Source: NCED01 sp035493955 (GTDB lineage: Bacteria; Pseudomonadota; Alphaproteobacteria; Caulobacterales; Caulobacteraceae). Taken from it: a stretch of 64,000 nucleotides of DNA. Shown piece by piece: positions 49,431 to 57,994 of this stretch. The DNA lies in contig DATJHI010000039.1 of the NCBI GenBank assembly GCA_035493955.1, forward strand, positions 1 to 64,000. The letters run 5' to 3'. The translations under genes were made by a program, and so were the position numbers. The notes beneath the pieces were generated by a model. It did not search any database. It was not told where the DNA came from and saw only the letters and a program-made list of their open reading frames with translations. Within the stretch, counting starts at the first letter, position 1; every line of letters starts with the position of its first letter.

Positions 49431-51413
49431 ATGCCGAGTTCGCGCCCTGGACGGATCGGCTGGCCCTGTGGCCGGCTCGGCGCTTCGGCGATCGGGGGCG
49501 CGATAGGCGCGCTTGGGCTCGTCCTGCCGGCGGCGGCGCAAGCCAGCGAACAAGTCCCGTTCAACCTGAGCAGCCTCTCGATCGAGGAACTGGCCAATAT
49601 AGAGATCTACTCGGTGGCCAAGAGCGCCGAGCCGCTGAGCGAGGCACCGGCGGCGGTCTTCGTCATCACTCACGACGACATCGTCCGGTCCGGCGCCGCC
49701 ACCGTGCCGGACATGTTGCGGCTGGCCCCGAACCTGCAGGTGGCCCAGATCACCGCCACCAGCTTCGCCATAACCGCGCGGGGCTTCAACGGCAGCGCCT
49801 CGGACAAGCTGCTGGTGCTGGTGGACGGGCGCAGCGTCTACACCCCCTTCGTCTCGGGGGTCTTCTGGGACGCGCAAAACGTGCTCCCCGAAGACGTCGA
49901 ACGTATCGAGGTGATCAGCGGACCGGGCGCGGCCCTGTGGGGCGCCAATGCGGTCAACGGGGTGATCAACATCGTCACGCGCAAGGCGTCGGACACCCAG
50001 GGTTTGCTCCTGTCGGGCGGCGGCGGATCGTTGGAGCGCAGAGGCGCGGTGCGATACGGCGGCAAGCTGGGGCCCGACCTGGCCTTCCGCGTCTATGGCA
50101 TGGCCGCCGACCATAGCCACGATCTGACCGGCGCGGGAGCAGACGCCAAGGACGGATGGTCTCAGGGCCAGGGCGGCTTCCGCATCGATTGGACGCCCGG
50201 ACGCGACGTGGCGACGCTGCAGGGCGACATCTACAAAGGTTCGGAAGACCAGCCGACCACGCCGGACATGTCGATCCGGGGCCACAACCTGCTTGCCCGC
50301 TGGATGCACACCCTGTCCGCCAGTTCGATGCTGCAGGTCCAAGCCTACTACGACGACATCGCGCGCTCGGTCCCCACCGTCGCCGACCAGTCGCTGCGCA
50401 CCTACGACCTGGACGTGCAGCACAGCTTCGCCGTGGGATCTCGCCAGCAGATCGTCTGGGGCGGCGGCGTCAGGGTGATGCGGGACAACTTCGTCATCGT
50501 CCCGAACAACCCCTCCAGCCCCTACAATCAATTCTTCGATCCGGTGAGCCGAACCCTCACCTTGAGCAACGTCTTCGTCCAGGACACGGTCGACCTGAAG
50601 CCGACGCTCAAATTGATCCTTGGGCTGAAGGTCGAGGACGATCCCTATGTGGCGGCGGCTCCGCTTCCAAGCGTTCGGCTGTCGTGGAAGGTCAGCGGCG
50701 ACGACCTGCTGTGGGCGTCCGTGTCGCGCGCCATCCGCGCGCCCTCGCGCCTGGACCGCGACTTCTTCGAGACCAGCGGCTCGACCGTGGTGCTGAAGGG
50801 CGGGAATTTCCAGGCGGAACAGCTCGTCGCCTATGAGGTCGGCTATCGCGGACAGCGGTCGGCGCGGCTCTCCGCCTCGGTGTCGGCGTTCTACAATGTC
50901 TACCAGGACCTCAGGACCTTCGAGTTCTCCCCGGGCGGCGGCCTGCCGCTCACGATCCAGAACAGGATGGAGGGCGCCACCTACGGCGTCGAGGTGTGGA
51001 CGAGCTACCAGGCGGTGCGGTGGTGGCGCCTGACGGCCGGCTTCAACTGGCTGCACGAGAACCTGCGTTTCAAGGCCGGCGCCAGCAAGCTCGGCGGCAT
51101 CTCGAGCGCCGGCAACGATCCCGACTATCAGGTCTCCTTGCGCTCAACGATGGACCTCAGCCGGAGCGTCGCCCTGGACCTCGACCTGCGCAGCATCGGG
51201 GCCCTGCCCGAGCCGGCCTCGCCGGCCTACACCGAGCTCAACGGAAAGCTTAGCTGGGCCGTGACGGACAGGATCGAACTCTCGCTCGTCGGAGCCAACC
51301 TCCTCCACGCCCGGCATACCGAATTCGGCCAGGGCGCCGCGAGCGTCCAATTGGGCGCCACCGGCGTCGAGACCGGCCGCAGTCTCACTCTCAACGCTCG
51401 ATTGAGATATTGA
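49431..51413 (+). CDS. TonB-dependent receptor, first gene of the YfiR/HWE kinase operon
   Basis: 660-residue outer-membrane receptor. The ATG at 49431 has AAAGGA upstream and gives a signal peptide ending AAAQA. The mature start carries the segment LSIEELANIEIYSVAKSAEP, then the plug: APAAVFVITHDDIVRSGAAT, RGFNGSASDKLLVLVDGRS, VERIEVISGPGAALWGANAV and VINIVTRKA. The barrel ends in an aromatic strand (LTLNARLRY). This FecA/vitamin-type class with the IEEL segment is often found before a YfiR gene and a sensor protein. The stop TGA lies 2 nt before the YfiR start, so the genes are coupled. Confidence 0.9.
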   Translation: MPSSRPGRIGWPCGRLGASAIGGAIGALGLVLPAAAQASEQVPFNLSSLSIEELANIEIYSVAKSAEPLSEAPAAVFVITHDDIVRSGAATVPDMLRLAPNLQVAQITATSFAITARGFNGSASDKLLVLVDGRSVYTPFVSGVFWDAQNVLPEDVERIEVISGPGAALWGANAVNGVINIVTRKASDTQGLLLSGGGGSLERRGAVRYGGKLGPDLAFRVYGMAADHSHDLTGAGADAKDGWSQGQGGFRIDWTPGRDVATLQGDIYKGSEDQPTTPDMSIRGHNLLARWMHTLSASSMLQVQAYYDDIARSVPTVADQSLRTYDLDVQHSFAVGSRQQIVWGGGVRVMRDNFVIVPNNPSSPYNQFFDPVSRTLTLSNVFVQDTVDLKPTLKLILGLKVEDDPYVAAAPLPSVRLSWKVSGDDLLWASVSRAIRAPSRLDRDFFETSGSTVVLKGGNFQAEQLVAYEVGYRGQRSARLSASVSAFYNVYQDLRTFEFSPGGGLPLTIQNRMEGATYGVEVWTSYQAVRWWRLTAGFNWLHENLRFKAGASKLGGISSAGNDPDYQVSLRSTMDLSRSVALDLDLRSIGALPEPASPAYTELNGKLSWAVTDRIELSLVGANLLHARHTEFGQGAASVQLGATGVETGRSLTLNARLRY

Positions 51414-51415
51414 GC

Positions 51416-51991
51416 ATGGCCCCGCGCGGCGCCTTTGGAGGCCTGTCGCCAAGCCTGGCGAGGCTGCTGAGCGTCGCCGTGCTCGTCGCCATGCCGGCGT
51501 CGGCCGGCGCCCAGGACGCCTCCATCGAGTACGCCGTGAAGGCGAACTACCTCTATAAGTTCGCGTCGTTCGTCGGGTGGCCGGAGACGGCGTTCCCATC
51601 CGCCCAAAGCCCCTTCGTCCTGTGCGTCGCCGGCGGGGACCCCTTCGGGCCGGCGCTGGAGCAGGCCGTGCGCGGCCAGTCGGTGGACCAGCATCCGGCT
51701 GTGATCCGCCGCCTGAAGGACTCCGACTCTGCGGCCGGATGCCATATCCTCTTCGCGGGCGGCTCGGGCGCTCGGCCGGCGGTCGACACCGTGCGCAGCG
51801 TCCGCGGGGCCCCCGTGCTGACGGTGAGCGATCAGTCGCGAGGCGCCAGCGGCGCGATCATCCAGTTCGCCGTGCAGAACAATCGCGTGCGTTTCACCAT
51901 CGACGCCGAGGCCGCCGCGGTGAACCGGGTCATCATCAGCTCCAAACTCCTGAGCCTGGCGATCTCGGTGAAACCCGGGGGCAGGAGCTGA
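51416..51991 (+). CDS. YfiR-family periplasmic protein
   Basis: 191-residue exported protein (signal peptide ending ASAGAQD). YfiR family features: YAVKANYLYKFASFVGWPE, FVLCVAGGDPFGPAL, AAGCHILFAGGSG, VLTVSDQSRGASGAIIQFAV, VRFTIDAEAAAV and LSSKLLSLA-like end IISSKLLSLAI. In Pseudomonas, YfiR is a redox-sensitive periplasmic repressor of the diguanylate cyclase YfiN. Here the partner is a kinase with a similar periplasmic domain, encoded 1 nt downstream. Two cysteines typical of the family (C in VLCVAG and AGCHI) are present. Confidence 0.87.
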   Translation: MAPRGAFGGLSPSLARLLSVAVLVAMPASAGAQDASIEYAVKANYLYKFASFVGWPETAFPSAQSPFVLCVAGGDPFGPALEQAVRGQSVDQHPAVIRRLKDSDSAAGCHILFAGGSGARPAVDTVRSVRGAPVLTVSDQSRGASGAIIQFAVQNNRVRFTIDAEAAAVNRVIISSKLLSLAISVKPGGRS

Positions 51992-51992
51992 C

Positions 51993-53642
51993 ATGGCCGA
52001 CGTTTCCGACATCTCGAAGCGCTGGAGGACGGCCCCGATGGCCGCCGTCGCCCTGGCGCTGGGCCTTCTCCTGGCCGGCCTGGCCATGGGGGTCTACAAC
52101 GAGCGGCTCGTCGATGGGCAGAAGACGGCCGAGGTCTCCACCCAGGCGCACATCCTGGCGAGCAGCGTTTCGGGAGCGCTTGCCTTCGACGACCGCAACG
52201 CCGCCCAGGAGTATGTCAGCGCCCTGCGCGCCAACCCCGACGTCGAGGCGGCCGGCGTATTCGATCTGAAGGGACGCATGGTCGCCGGCTTTTCGCGCGC
52301 GGGAACGCCCCTGCCTCGTGCGGACCCGACGGGCGCGCCCAGAGTCGAAGGCGCTCGCCTGGTGGTCAGGGCGCCGGTCGCGCAGGGCGCCACCCGGCTG
52401 GGCTCGGTCTATCTGCGGACCATCACCGAGCCCCTCGTCCGGCGCCTCGCCCGCTACAGCGGCATCGCCCTGCTCGTGGTCATGGCCTCGCTCCTGGTGG
52501 CCGTCCTCGGCGCCTCGAACGCCTCGCTGGTCGCCGCGCAGCGCAGGCTGCGCACCGAAATGATCGAGCGGGCGAAGGTCGAAGGCGCCCTGCTGCACAG
52601 CCAGAAGATGGAGGCCGCCGCCCAACTGGCCATGGAGACCGAACGCGGTCAGGCCGCCCTCCGACAATCGGAACAACAGTTGGAGTTCGCGCTGGAAGCG
52701 GGCCGGCTCGGCAGTTGGCAGATCGACCTGAAAACCCGCCGGCTCGCCGCCTCCGAGATATTCCACGCCAATTTCGGCGGCGGTCCGAACGCCCACCTGG
52801 AGCACTATGAAGAGCTGCTCGCCCGGGTTCATCCGGGCGACCGCGGGGGGCATCAGCAGGCGGTGGCCCAGGCGGTCGCGAAGGCCACCGACCTCGACAG
52901 CGAATTCCGGACTTTCGCCCCCGATGGCGACGTGCGGTGGTTTTTGATGCGCGGACGCGCCGTTTACGACAGCGATGGCTTGGCGACGCGGATGGCGGGC
53001 GTGTCGCTGGACATCACCGACCGCAAGCGCGCCGAGGAACGGCAGCAGCTGTTGCTGGACGAGTTGAACCACCGGGTGAAGAACACCCTGGCCACCGTGC
53101 AGTCCATCGCCGGACAGTCGCGTCGATGGGCCTCGGGAACGAGCGCGTTCGAGGTTTCCTTCCTGGCCCGGATCAACGCCCTTGCGCGGGCGCACGACCT
53201 GCTCACCGAGGTGGCCTGGGAAGGGGCGACCCTTCGCGAGGTGATCGCCAACACCATCGCACCCTATGTGGACGACGAACAGATCGAACGCTTCAGCCTC
53301 TCCGGGCCCGCGGTCCGGCTGGGGCCGAACGCCGCGGTGAGCTTCACCATGGCCTTCCACGAATTGGCGACCAACGCGGCGAAATACGGCTCGCTTTCGG
53401 TGGCCGCGGGGCGGGTCGAGGTCGAATGGAGGATCGACGCGGGCAACGTCGTCGACCTCCAATGGTGCGAGATCGACGGTCCGACGGTCACCGCGCCCAC
53501 GCGGCGCGGCTTTGGCGCGCGGCTGGTGGAGACCGGACTGCCGCGGGAATTCGGCGGCGAAGCCAAACTCAGCTTCGAAGCGGACGGCGTGCGCTGTCGT
53601 ATGCGGGTGCCCATATCCGGCAAGGTCCAGTTGGTGGCATGA
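51993..53642 (+). CDS. Membrane sensor HWE-type histidine kinase with CHASE8-like and PAS domains
   Basis: 549 residues. TM1 at about 15-34, a CHASE8-like periplasmic domain at 35-150 (AFDDRNAAQEYVSALRANPD, VEAAGVFDLKGRMVA), TM2 at about 154-175, a coiled coil to 228, and PAS at 230-345 (DLKTRRLAASEIF ... GVSLDITDRKRAEE). The HWE kinase domain follows with H360 in LLLDELNHRVKNTLATVQSI, N-box HELATNAAKYGSLS, the W-x-E motif in LQWCEIDGP, and G-box RRGFGARLVETGL. It probably autophosphorylates in response to YfiR state. It overlaps the receiver gene by 4 nt (ATGA). Confidence 0.92.
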   Translation: MADVSDISKRWRTAPMAAVALALGLLLAGLAMGVYNERLVDGQKTAEVSTQAHILASSVSGALAFDDRNAAQEYVSALRANPDVEAAGVFDLKGRMVAGFSRAGTPLPRADPTGAPRVEGARLVVRAPVAQGATRLGSVYLRTITEPLVRRLARYSGIALLVVMASLLVAVLGASNASLVAAQRRLRTEMIERAKVEGALLHSQKMEAAAQLAMETERGQAALRQSEQQLEFALEAGRLGSWQIDLKTRRLAASEIFHANFGGGPNAHLEHYEELLARVHPGDRGGHQQAVAQAVAKATDLDSEFRTFAPDGDVRWFLMRGRAVYDSDGLATRMAGVSLDITDRKRAEERQQLLLDELNHRVKNTLATVQSIAGQSRRWASGTSAFEVSFLARINALARAHDLLTEVAWEGATLREVIANTIAPYVDDEQIERFSLSGPAVRLGPNAAVSFTMAFHELATNAAKYGSLSVAAGRVEVEWRIDAGNVVDLQWCEIDGPTVTAPTRRGFGARLVETGLPREFGGEAKLSFEADGVRCRMRVPISGKVQLVA

Positions 53643-54028
53643 CGACAACTTCAAATCTGAACGGACTTCGTCTGCTCCTCGTCGAGGACGAGGCCTTGGT
53701 CGCCATGGAGGCCGAGGACATGCTGAACGACCTGGGCTGCGTGGTGGTCGACGTCGCCGGAACCTTGGAGCGGGGCTTGGCCGTCGCCGGCGACCCGACG
53801 GTGGAGCTCGACGGCGCGGTCCTGGATATCAACCTCGGCGGCGAGAAGGTCTATCCGGTGGCCGACGCCCTGCTGGCTCGCGGCGTGCCGTTCATATTCG
53901 CCTCCGGCTACGGCGCCGGCAGCGTCGCCCTGCGCTACGCCCACGCGCCGGTCCTGGCGAAGCCATATCAGCCCAAAGCGCTGGAAGAGCGCCTGGCCGC
54001 AGCCTTGGCGTCCGCCCCAACGCGGTAG
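53639..54028 (+). CDS. Single-domain response regulator
   Basis: 129-residue receiver without output domain. Acidic pocket E16/D17, phosphoacceptor D63 in GAVLDINLGGEKVY, switch residues Thr/Ser in FASGYG and the conserved Lys in VLAKPYQPKALEE. Its start overlaps the HWE kinase stop, so they form a cognate pair. Output must be by protein contact, for example with another kinase, an anti-sigma switch or a flagellar target. It is the last gene of the TonB-YfiR-kinase-receiver operon. Confidence 0.93.
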   Translation: MTTTSNLNGLRLLLVEDEALVAMEAEDMLNDLGCVVVDVAGTLERGLAVAGDPTVELDGAVLDINLGGEKVYPVADALLARGVPFIFASGYGAGSVALRYAHAPVLAKPYQPKALEERLAAALASAPTR

Positions 54029-54050
54029 CCCCTCCTGGCCGCAGGAACGC

Positions 54051-54494
54051 TCAAACGTAGCCGCGCCTGTTCCACAAGGCCCACCAGCATGTCGCCATGG
54101 CGGCGACGCCGCCCGCGAGCCGGGCTGTTTCCTTTGCAATGGGATGGGCCCAGTCGGTTTGCTTCTCCAGGATCTGTCCGATCAGGCCGACCAACTCAAG
54201 CGCGAACACGAACCCCGTGGCCGCAATGAACAGGATCGCGAAAATCCGGGCCGGGTAAGGTCTAAAGTACATGTTGAGTACGATCGTGCCCGCCCAAACA
54301 CCGCCGACGCCGCCGAAAGCCATGAATATGGAGGAGGAGGTGACTTCCCACTTGCCGCCGAGGACAAAGATAAAAATGACGTTGGCGACAATGACTGGAA
54401 TGCAGACAAGCCAGTAGGTGAGGACAAAGGCGGCAAAGGCCAAAGACGCCTTCGCGTAGCTCAAGCCTCGCTTCACCGTCGTGACAGCAACCAT
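54051..54494 (-). CDS. Small integral membrane protein, unknown function
   Basis: 147 residues with four predicted hydrophobic helices, roughly 15-45, 57-75, 83-105 and 122-140. Distinctive segments are YWLVCIPVIVANVIFIFVLG, GGVGGVWAGTIVLNMYF and MATCWWALWNRR at the C-terminus. I do not recognise a family. The composition is noticeably less GC-rich than its neighbours (many ATG, AAA and TTT codons). It is convergent with the receiver gene (22 nt apart). A transporter accessory or membrane-stress protein cannot be excluded. Confidence 0.7.
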   Translation of the reverse strand: MVAVTTVKRGLSYAKASLAFAAFVLTYWLVCIPVIVANVIFIFVLGGKWEVTSSSIFMAFGGVGGVWAGTIVLNMYFRPYPARIFAILFIAATGFVFALELVGLIGQILEKQTDWAHPIAKETARLAGGVAAMATCWWALWNRRGYV

Positions 54495-54688
54495 TCTCGT
54501 CCGGCCCTCACGGTCACCCTCGCCTGCGGGAAGCCTACGCAGGGCGCGGGATTTTGGCGATACCCGCCAATCCTGCCGCCGGCCGATTTTCAGCCGTCAA
54601 AGCGGAACGCCGGCGTCCGCAGCGGCCTCAGGCGATCGTTTCGAACAGGCGCTCCGAGGTTGTCGCGGGGTCCGGCCGTCAGCACGAC

Positions 54689-55852
54689 CTATCTTCGTCT
54701 GGACAACCAGCCGCCGCGGCGCGGCGGAATGTGCAACTCCCCCTGGTCCGGCTCCCTGATCCGCCCGGACGTCGACGCCAAGGGCTGCGCAGGGGCCGGC
54801 GCCGGATCGACAGGGGCCGGATCGGCGGGGGCGGGTTCGACAGCGGCCGGGGCGGACGCGGCCGGCGCCTCGACCTCGACCGGCGGTTTGGCCATGCCGG
54901 TGGCGATCACCGAGACGCGGAGCGTGCCCTCCAACGACGGATGGAAGGAGGCGCCGAAGATGATGTTCGCATCCGGATCGACCTCGCGGGAAATGGCGTT
55001 CGCGGCCTCGTCGATCTCCATCAGGGTCATGTCCGGTCCGCCGGTCACGTTGACCAGGACCGCCTTGGCCCCGTGGAGGGCGGAGGCGTCGACCAGCGGG
55101 TTCTCGATCGCGCGCTCCGCAGCCACGAGGGCGCGGTTCTCCCCGGTGGCTTCTCCCGTTCCCATCATCGCCTCGCCCATGCCCGCCATCACGCTGAGGA
55201 CGTCGGCGAAGTCGAGGTTGATGAGCCCCGGCAGGACGATGAGGTCGGTCACCGAGCGAACCCCCGAGTGCAGCACCTCGTCCGCCATCCGAAAGGCGTC
55301 GGCGAAGGTGGTCCGGGCGGTCGCGACGCGGAAGAGGTTTTGGTTCGGCACCACGATCAGGGTGTCGGTATAGGCCCGCAGTTGGGCGATGCCTGCCTCC
55401 GCCAGGCGCATTCGATGTCGTCCCTCGAAATGGAAGGGCTTGGTGACGACGCCGACGGTCAATATGCCCCGTTCCCGCGCATATTTCGCGATGATGGGGG
55501 CCGCGCCCGTTCCCGTCCCGCCGCCCATTCCGGCGGTGATGAAGACCATGTGGGCGCGGTCGAGATGCTCCACGATCGCGGCTAGCGACTCCTCCGCGGC
55601 CGCCGCGCCGATCTGGGGCTGGGCGCCGGCGCCAAGGCCCTGGGTCGCCCCGACCCCCAACTGGATGCGCCGGTCCGCTTTGGACAGGGATAGCTGCTGG
55701 GCGTCGGTATTGGCGGCGACGAACTCCACGCCTTCCAAGCCGGCGTCGATCATGTTGTTGACGGCGTTGCCGCCCGCCCCCCCGACGCCGAACACGACGA
55801 TGCGTGGAGACAGACTTTCCGAGCTTCGCCCAGCATTCAGATCAAGCGTCAC
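54689..55852 (-). CDS. FtsZ paralogue (second FtsZ-type tubulin GTPase)
   Basis: 387-residue tubulin-like GTPase from GTG 55852, which has GGGAG 8 nt upstream. GTP binding: IVVFGVGGAGGNAVNNMI, the tubulin signature GGGTGTG (110-116) and EGRHRMRLAEAG. T7 loop NLDFADVLSVM (from 212) carries the aspartates needed for hydrolysis in the adjacent subunit, and MGTGEATGENRA follows. A short Ala/Pro-rich linker (about 45 residues) leads to GELHIPPRRGGWLSRRR, a degenerate version of the C-terminal conserved peptide. Canonical alphaproteobacterial FtsZ is about 500 residues with a longer linker and stands in the dcw cluster; here none of those genes is present. It should polymerise; role unknown. Confidence 0.88.
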   Translation of the reverse strand: MTLDLNAGRSSESLSPRIVVFGVGGAGGNAVNNMIDAGLEGVEFVAANTDAQQLSLSKADRRIQLGVGATQGLGAGAQPQIGAAAAEESLAAIVEHLDRAHMVFITAGMGGGTGTGAAPIIAKYARERGILTVGVVTKPFHFEGRHRMRLAEAGIAQLRAYTDTLIVVPNQNLFRVATARTTFADAFRMADEVLHSGVRSVTDLIVLPGLINLDFADVLSVMAGMGEAMMGTGEATGENRALVAAERAIENPLVDASALHGAKAVLVNVTGGPDMTLMEIDEAANAISREVDPDANIIFGASFHPSLEGTLRVSVIATGMAKPPVEVEAPAASAPAAVEPAPADPAPVDPAPAPAQPLASTSGRIREPDQGELHIPPRRGGWLSRRR

Positions 55853-56239
55853 AGAGCTACTCCCGGCGTTACAAAGGCCCGGCGCTGCCGGCAAAGCCCC
55901 GGAAACGGGTGCGATCCGCCCCGCCTTCCCCAGAGAAGCCTACCACTATCCCCGGATGTGGTCCTGCAAGGTCCGATTGGCGCGCGAACCGACAGGCGAT
56001 ACGACCTTCGCACAGACGCACCGTGGTCCGGCCGTCTCCCTGTGGGAACTTTTGCACGCGCATCCATCGGCTGTGAAGGCCGCGGATGTCGACCTCGGGT
56101 TGGGCGCGGGCGCCGCGTGAAGTGGAAAAATGTCACGCCAGCGGGCGAAACTGCTCCGTCCGGCCATTTGTGATGGCGCCGGCCATGGACCCGTCGCGGC
56201 CTTAGCGTACCCTTCTCGTGGGCAGGAATTTTGGGGGCG
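55853..56239. other. 387-nt divergent intergenic region between the FtsZ paralogue and the alpha-CTD-like gene
   Basis: No gene supported. Frames on both strands are open across it because of base composition, but none has a family signature or a good ribosome-binding site. It should contain two divergent promoters. I see no palindrome of note. Confidence 0.5.
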
Positions 56240-56545
56240 ATGATGAGCACGTTTGAGCAGGAGAGGATCAGTGTGCGCCGCATCGAAGCCGAACGGTCTT
56301 TGAAGCGGCTCGGCCTGTCGAAGAAGGCGGTCAAGGGGTTGATCAGCGCGGGCGTGTCCGGCCCAGAGACGCTGGTCAGCGTCCCGTGGACCGACGAAGA
56401 GGCGAAGGCGCGGTTCAGTTCGCTCAGGTGGCGGCTGTCCGTCGACCCCAACTGCGGGCCAAAGACGGTCGCCGAGGTCGAGCGGCTGCGGGTGTCCCTT
56501 CTGTCGGAGCGCTCCGCCGGATCCGGGCAGCGCCTCGCAGGCTAG
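56240..56545 (+). CDS. Small protein resembling the RNA polymerase alpha C-terminal domain
   Basis: 101 residues, no membrane segment. The pattern SLKRLGLSKKAVKGLISAGV, then ETLVSVPWTDEEAKARF and CGPKTVAEVERLR follows the layout of the alpha-CTD/helix-hairpin-helix fold (L-x-LS-x-R/K-x-x-x-x-L-x-x-A-G, and G-x-K-T/S-x-x-E-I/V). It differs by an insert (RWRLSVDPN) before the second hairpin. It could bind DNA or act as an RNA polymerase accessory, but the similarity is by eye and remote. Two ATGs (56240, 56243) follow GGGGGCG. It is divergent from the FtsZ paralogue. Confidence 0.62.
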   Translation: MMSTFEQERISVRRIEAERSLKRLGLSKKAVKGLISAGVSGPETLVSVPWTDEEAKARFSSLRWRLSVDPNCGPKTVAEVERLRVSLLSERSAGSGQRLAG

Positions 56546-56722
56546 CTTCCGCATTCCTGATCGCTTATGCCGCCACGCCGACGGCGTCGGCGCGGCGCGC
56601 TGCGCGCCAGGGGCCGTATCCGGCCCTCCCTTGCGCCGTCGCCCTTTTGGGTCTCAAAGCGTGGCCTTTCGCCCTTACCGCCGTTGTGAACTGGAACGGC
56701 GCTCGCCCGGCGACAATTGCAG

Positions 56723-57493
56723 ATGTCGAAAGATGATCCCGTGAATTTCCAAAACCTCGAGGGCAAGGTCGCCGTGGTGACGGGCGGCAGCAGCGGCATC
56801 GGCGCCGAAACCGTCCGCCACCTGGCCGCCGCCGGCGCGGTCTGCGTCATCGGCTACAATCGGGGCGAAGATCGCGCTCGCGCCTTGGCCGCCTCCCTGC
56901 CCGGCAAGGGGCATTCTGTGGAACAGCTGAACCTGGAAGACGGCGCCGCCGTGCGCGGCTTCGGCGCCAGGATCTCCGCGGTCCACCCCAAGATCGACGT
57001 CCTGGTCAATTCGGCGGGCTACACCCGACCGGTTCCACACGGCGATCTCGACACCATGACCGACGAGCTGCTGGACGCCGTATTGATCGCCAACGTCCGC
57101 GGCCCTTTCTCGGTCATCCGGGCCCTGGCGCCGGCCTTGCGCGCCAGCGGCGCGGGCGTCGTCGTCAACGTCTCGTCGATCTCCGCCTTCACCGGCTCGG
57201 GCAGCAGCATCGCCTATTGCGCCGCCAAGGCGGCGCTCGACACCATGACCCTTTCGCTGGCGCGGGCGCTGGGCCCGGCGATCCGCGTGCTTTCGGTATC
57301 CCCCGGGGCGGTGGCCACCGATTTCGTCGCCGGGCGGGACCGGGCGGCCCTGGAGAAGATCGCCCAGGGCACGCCGCTGCAGCGGGTGGTGGAGCCTTCC
57401 GATGTGGCCAAGGCGATCATGGCCTGCATAACCCACCTCACCGCCAGCACCGGGGGCAGGATCGTCGTCGACGGCGGCCGCTTCCTGGTGTGA
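56723..57493 (+). CDS. Short-chain dehydrogenase/reductase
   Basis: 256-residue classical SDR. Cofactor motif VVTGGSSGIGAETVRHLAAA, structural NSAG (LVNSAGYTRP), catalytic NVSSISAF Ser with YCAAK Tyr/Lys, and the ISPGAV-type end SVSPGAVATDF. The acidic or basic residue after strand 2 (YNRGEDRA) suggests NADP. It oxidises or reduces an alcohol/ketone; substrate not known. It starts at ATG 56723 and is convergent with the cupin gene 28 nt away. Confidence 0.9.
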   Translation: MSKDDPVNFQNLEGKVAVVTGGSSGIGAETVRHLAAAGAVCVIGYNRGEDRARALAASLPGKGHSVEQLNLEDGAAVRGFGARISAVHPKIDVLVNSAGYTRPVPHGDLDTMTDELLDAVLIANVRGPFSVIRALAPALRASGAGVVVNVSSISAFTGSGSSIAYCAAKAALDTMTLSLARALGPAIRVLSVSPGAVATDFVAGRDRAALEKIAQGTPLQRVVEPSDVAKAIMACITHLTASTGGRIVVDGGRFLV

Positions 57494-57520
57494 ACCGCAA
57501 AGCGGCCGCCTAGCCGCGCT

Positions 57521-57994
57521 CTAGGCTTCCCCGCTGGCCCAGCGCAGCACGTCGAAGCCCGGGGGGACGGCGATGTTGATGTTCACCGCGTTCGCCAGCC
57601 GCGCCATGTGGCCCTTGCCGGTGATGTCCTCGATGAAGGACAGCCCGCCCTTGGGCGCCTTATGCCGCGTCCCGTCCGATCCCTCGATCTCGAATTCGCC
57701 CTGCAGGGTGATGACGAACATCCGCTGAGGCGACTTGTGCAAGGCCACGAAGGGGCGCGAATCGAAATGCATGTCCATGGCGCCGTTGGTCGGTATGGGC
57801 TTCACGGACTTGGCCAGCGGCCTCAGCTTGACGTGGGTGTCCCCGTTTTCGTCGGCCCAGACATGCATGAAGGTCAGGTCGAGGCCGCCGGCGGCGGGGC
57901 CGGCGGGAGGGCCGCCCTGGGCCAGGGCGGCTTGGGGCGCGGCGAGGCCGGTCAGGGCGAGGCCAGTGAGTTTCAGGAGGTCACGTCGTTCCAA
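57521..57994 (-). CDS. Tat-exported cupin-domain protein
   Basis: 157 residues. The N-terminus is a twin-arginine signal (MERRDLLKLTGLALTG then ending AALAQ). The mature part is a single small beta-barrel of cupin type (FDSRPFVALHKSPQRMFVITLQG as two pieces, then EFEIEGSDGTRHKAPKGGLSF). Histidines of a classic metal site are incomplete: only H in ALHKSPQ and H in GKGHMARL are seen, so it may be a non-enzymatic binding protein. It stands between SDR and aldo/keto reductase genes but on the opposite strand. Confidence 0.78.
   Translation of the reverse strand: MERRDLLKLTGLALTGLAAPQAALAQGGPPAGPAAGGLDLTFMHVWADENGDTHVKLRPLAKSVKPIPTNGAMDMHFDSRPFVALHKSPQRMFVITLQGEFEIEGSDGTRHKAPKGGLSFIEDITGKGHMARLANAVNINIAVPPGFDVLRWASGEA

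Noticed and set aside
49206..51056. 616-codon minus-strand frame opposite the TonB receptor
   Set aside because: Antisense shadow in GC-rich DNA; the plus strand has complete receptor plug and barrel motifs.
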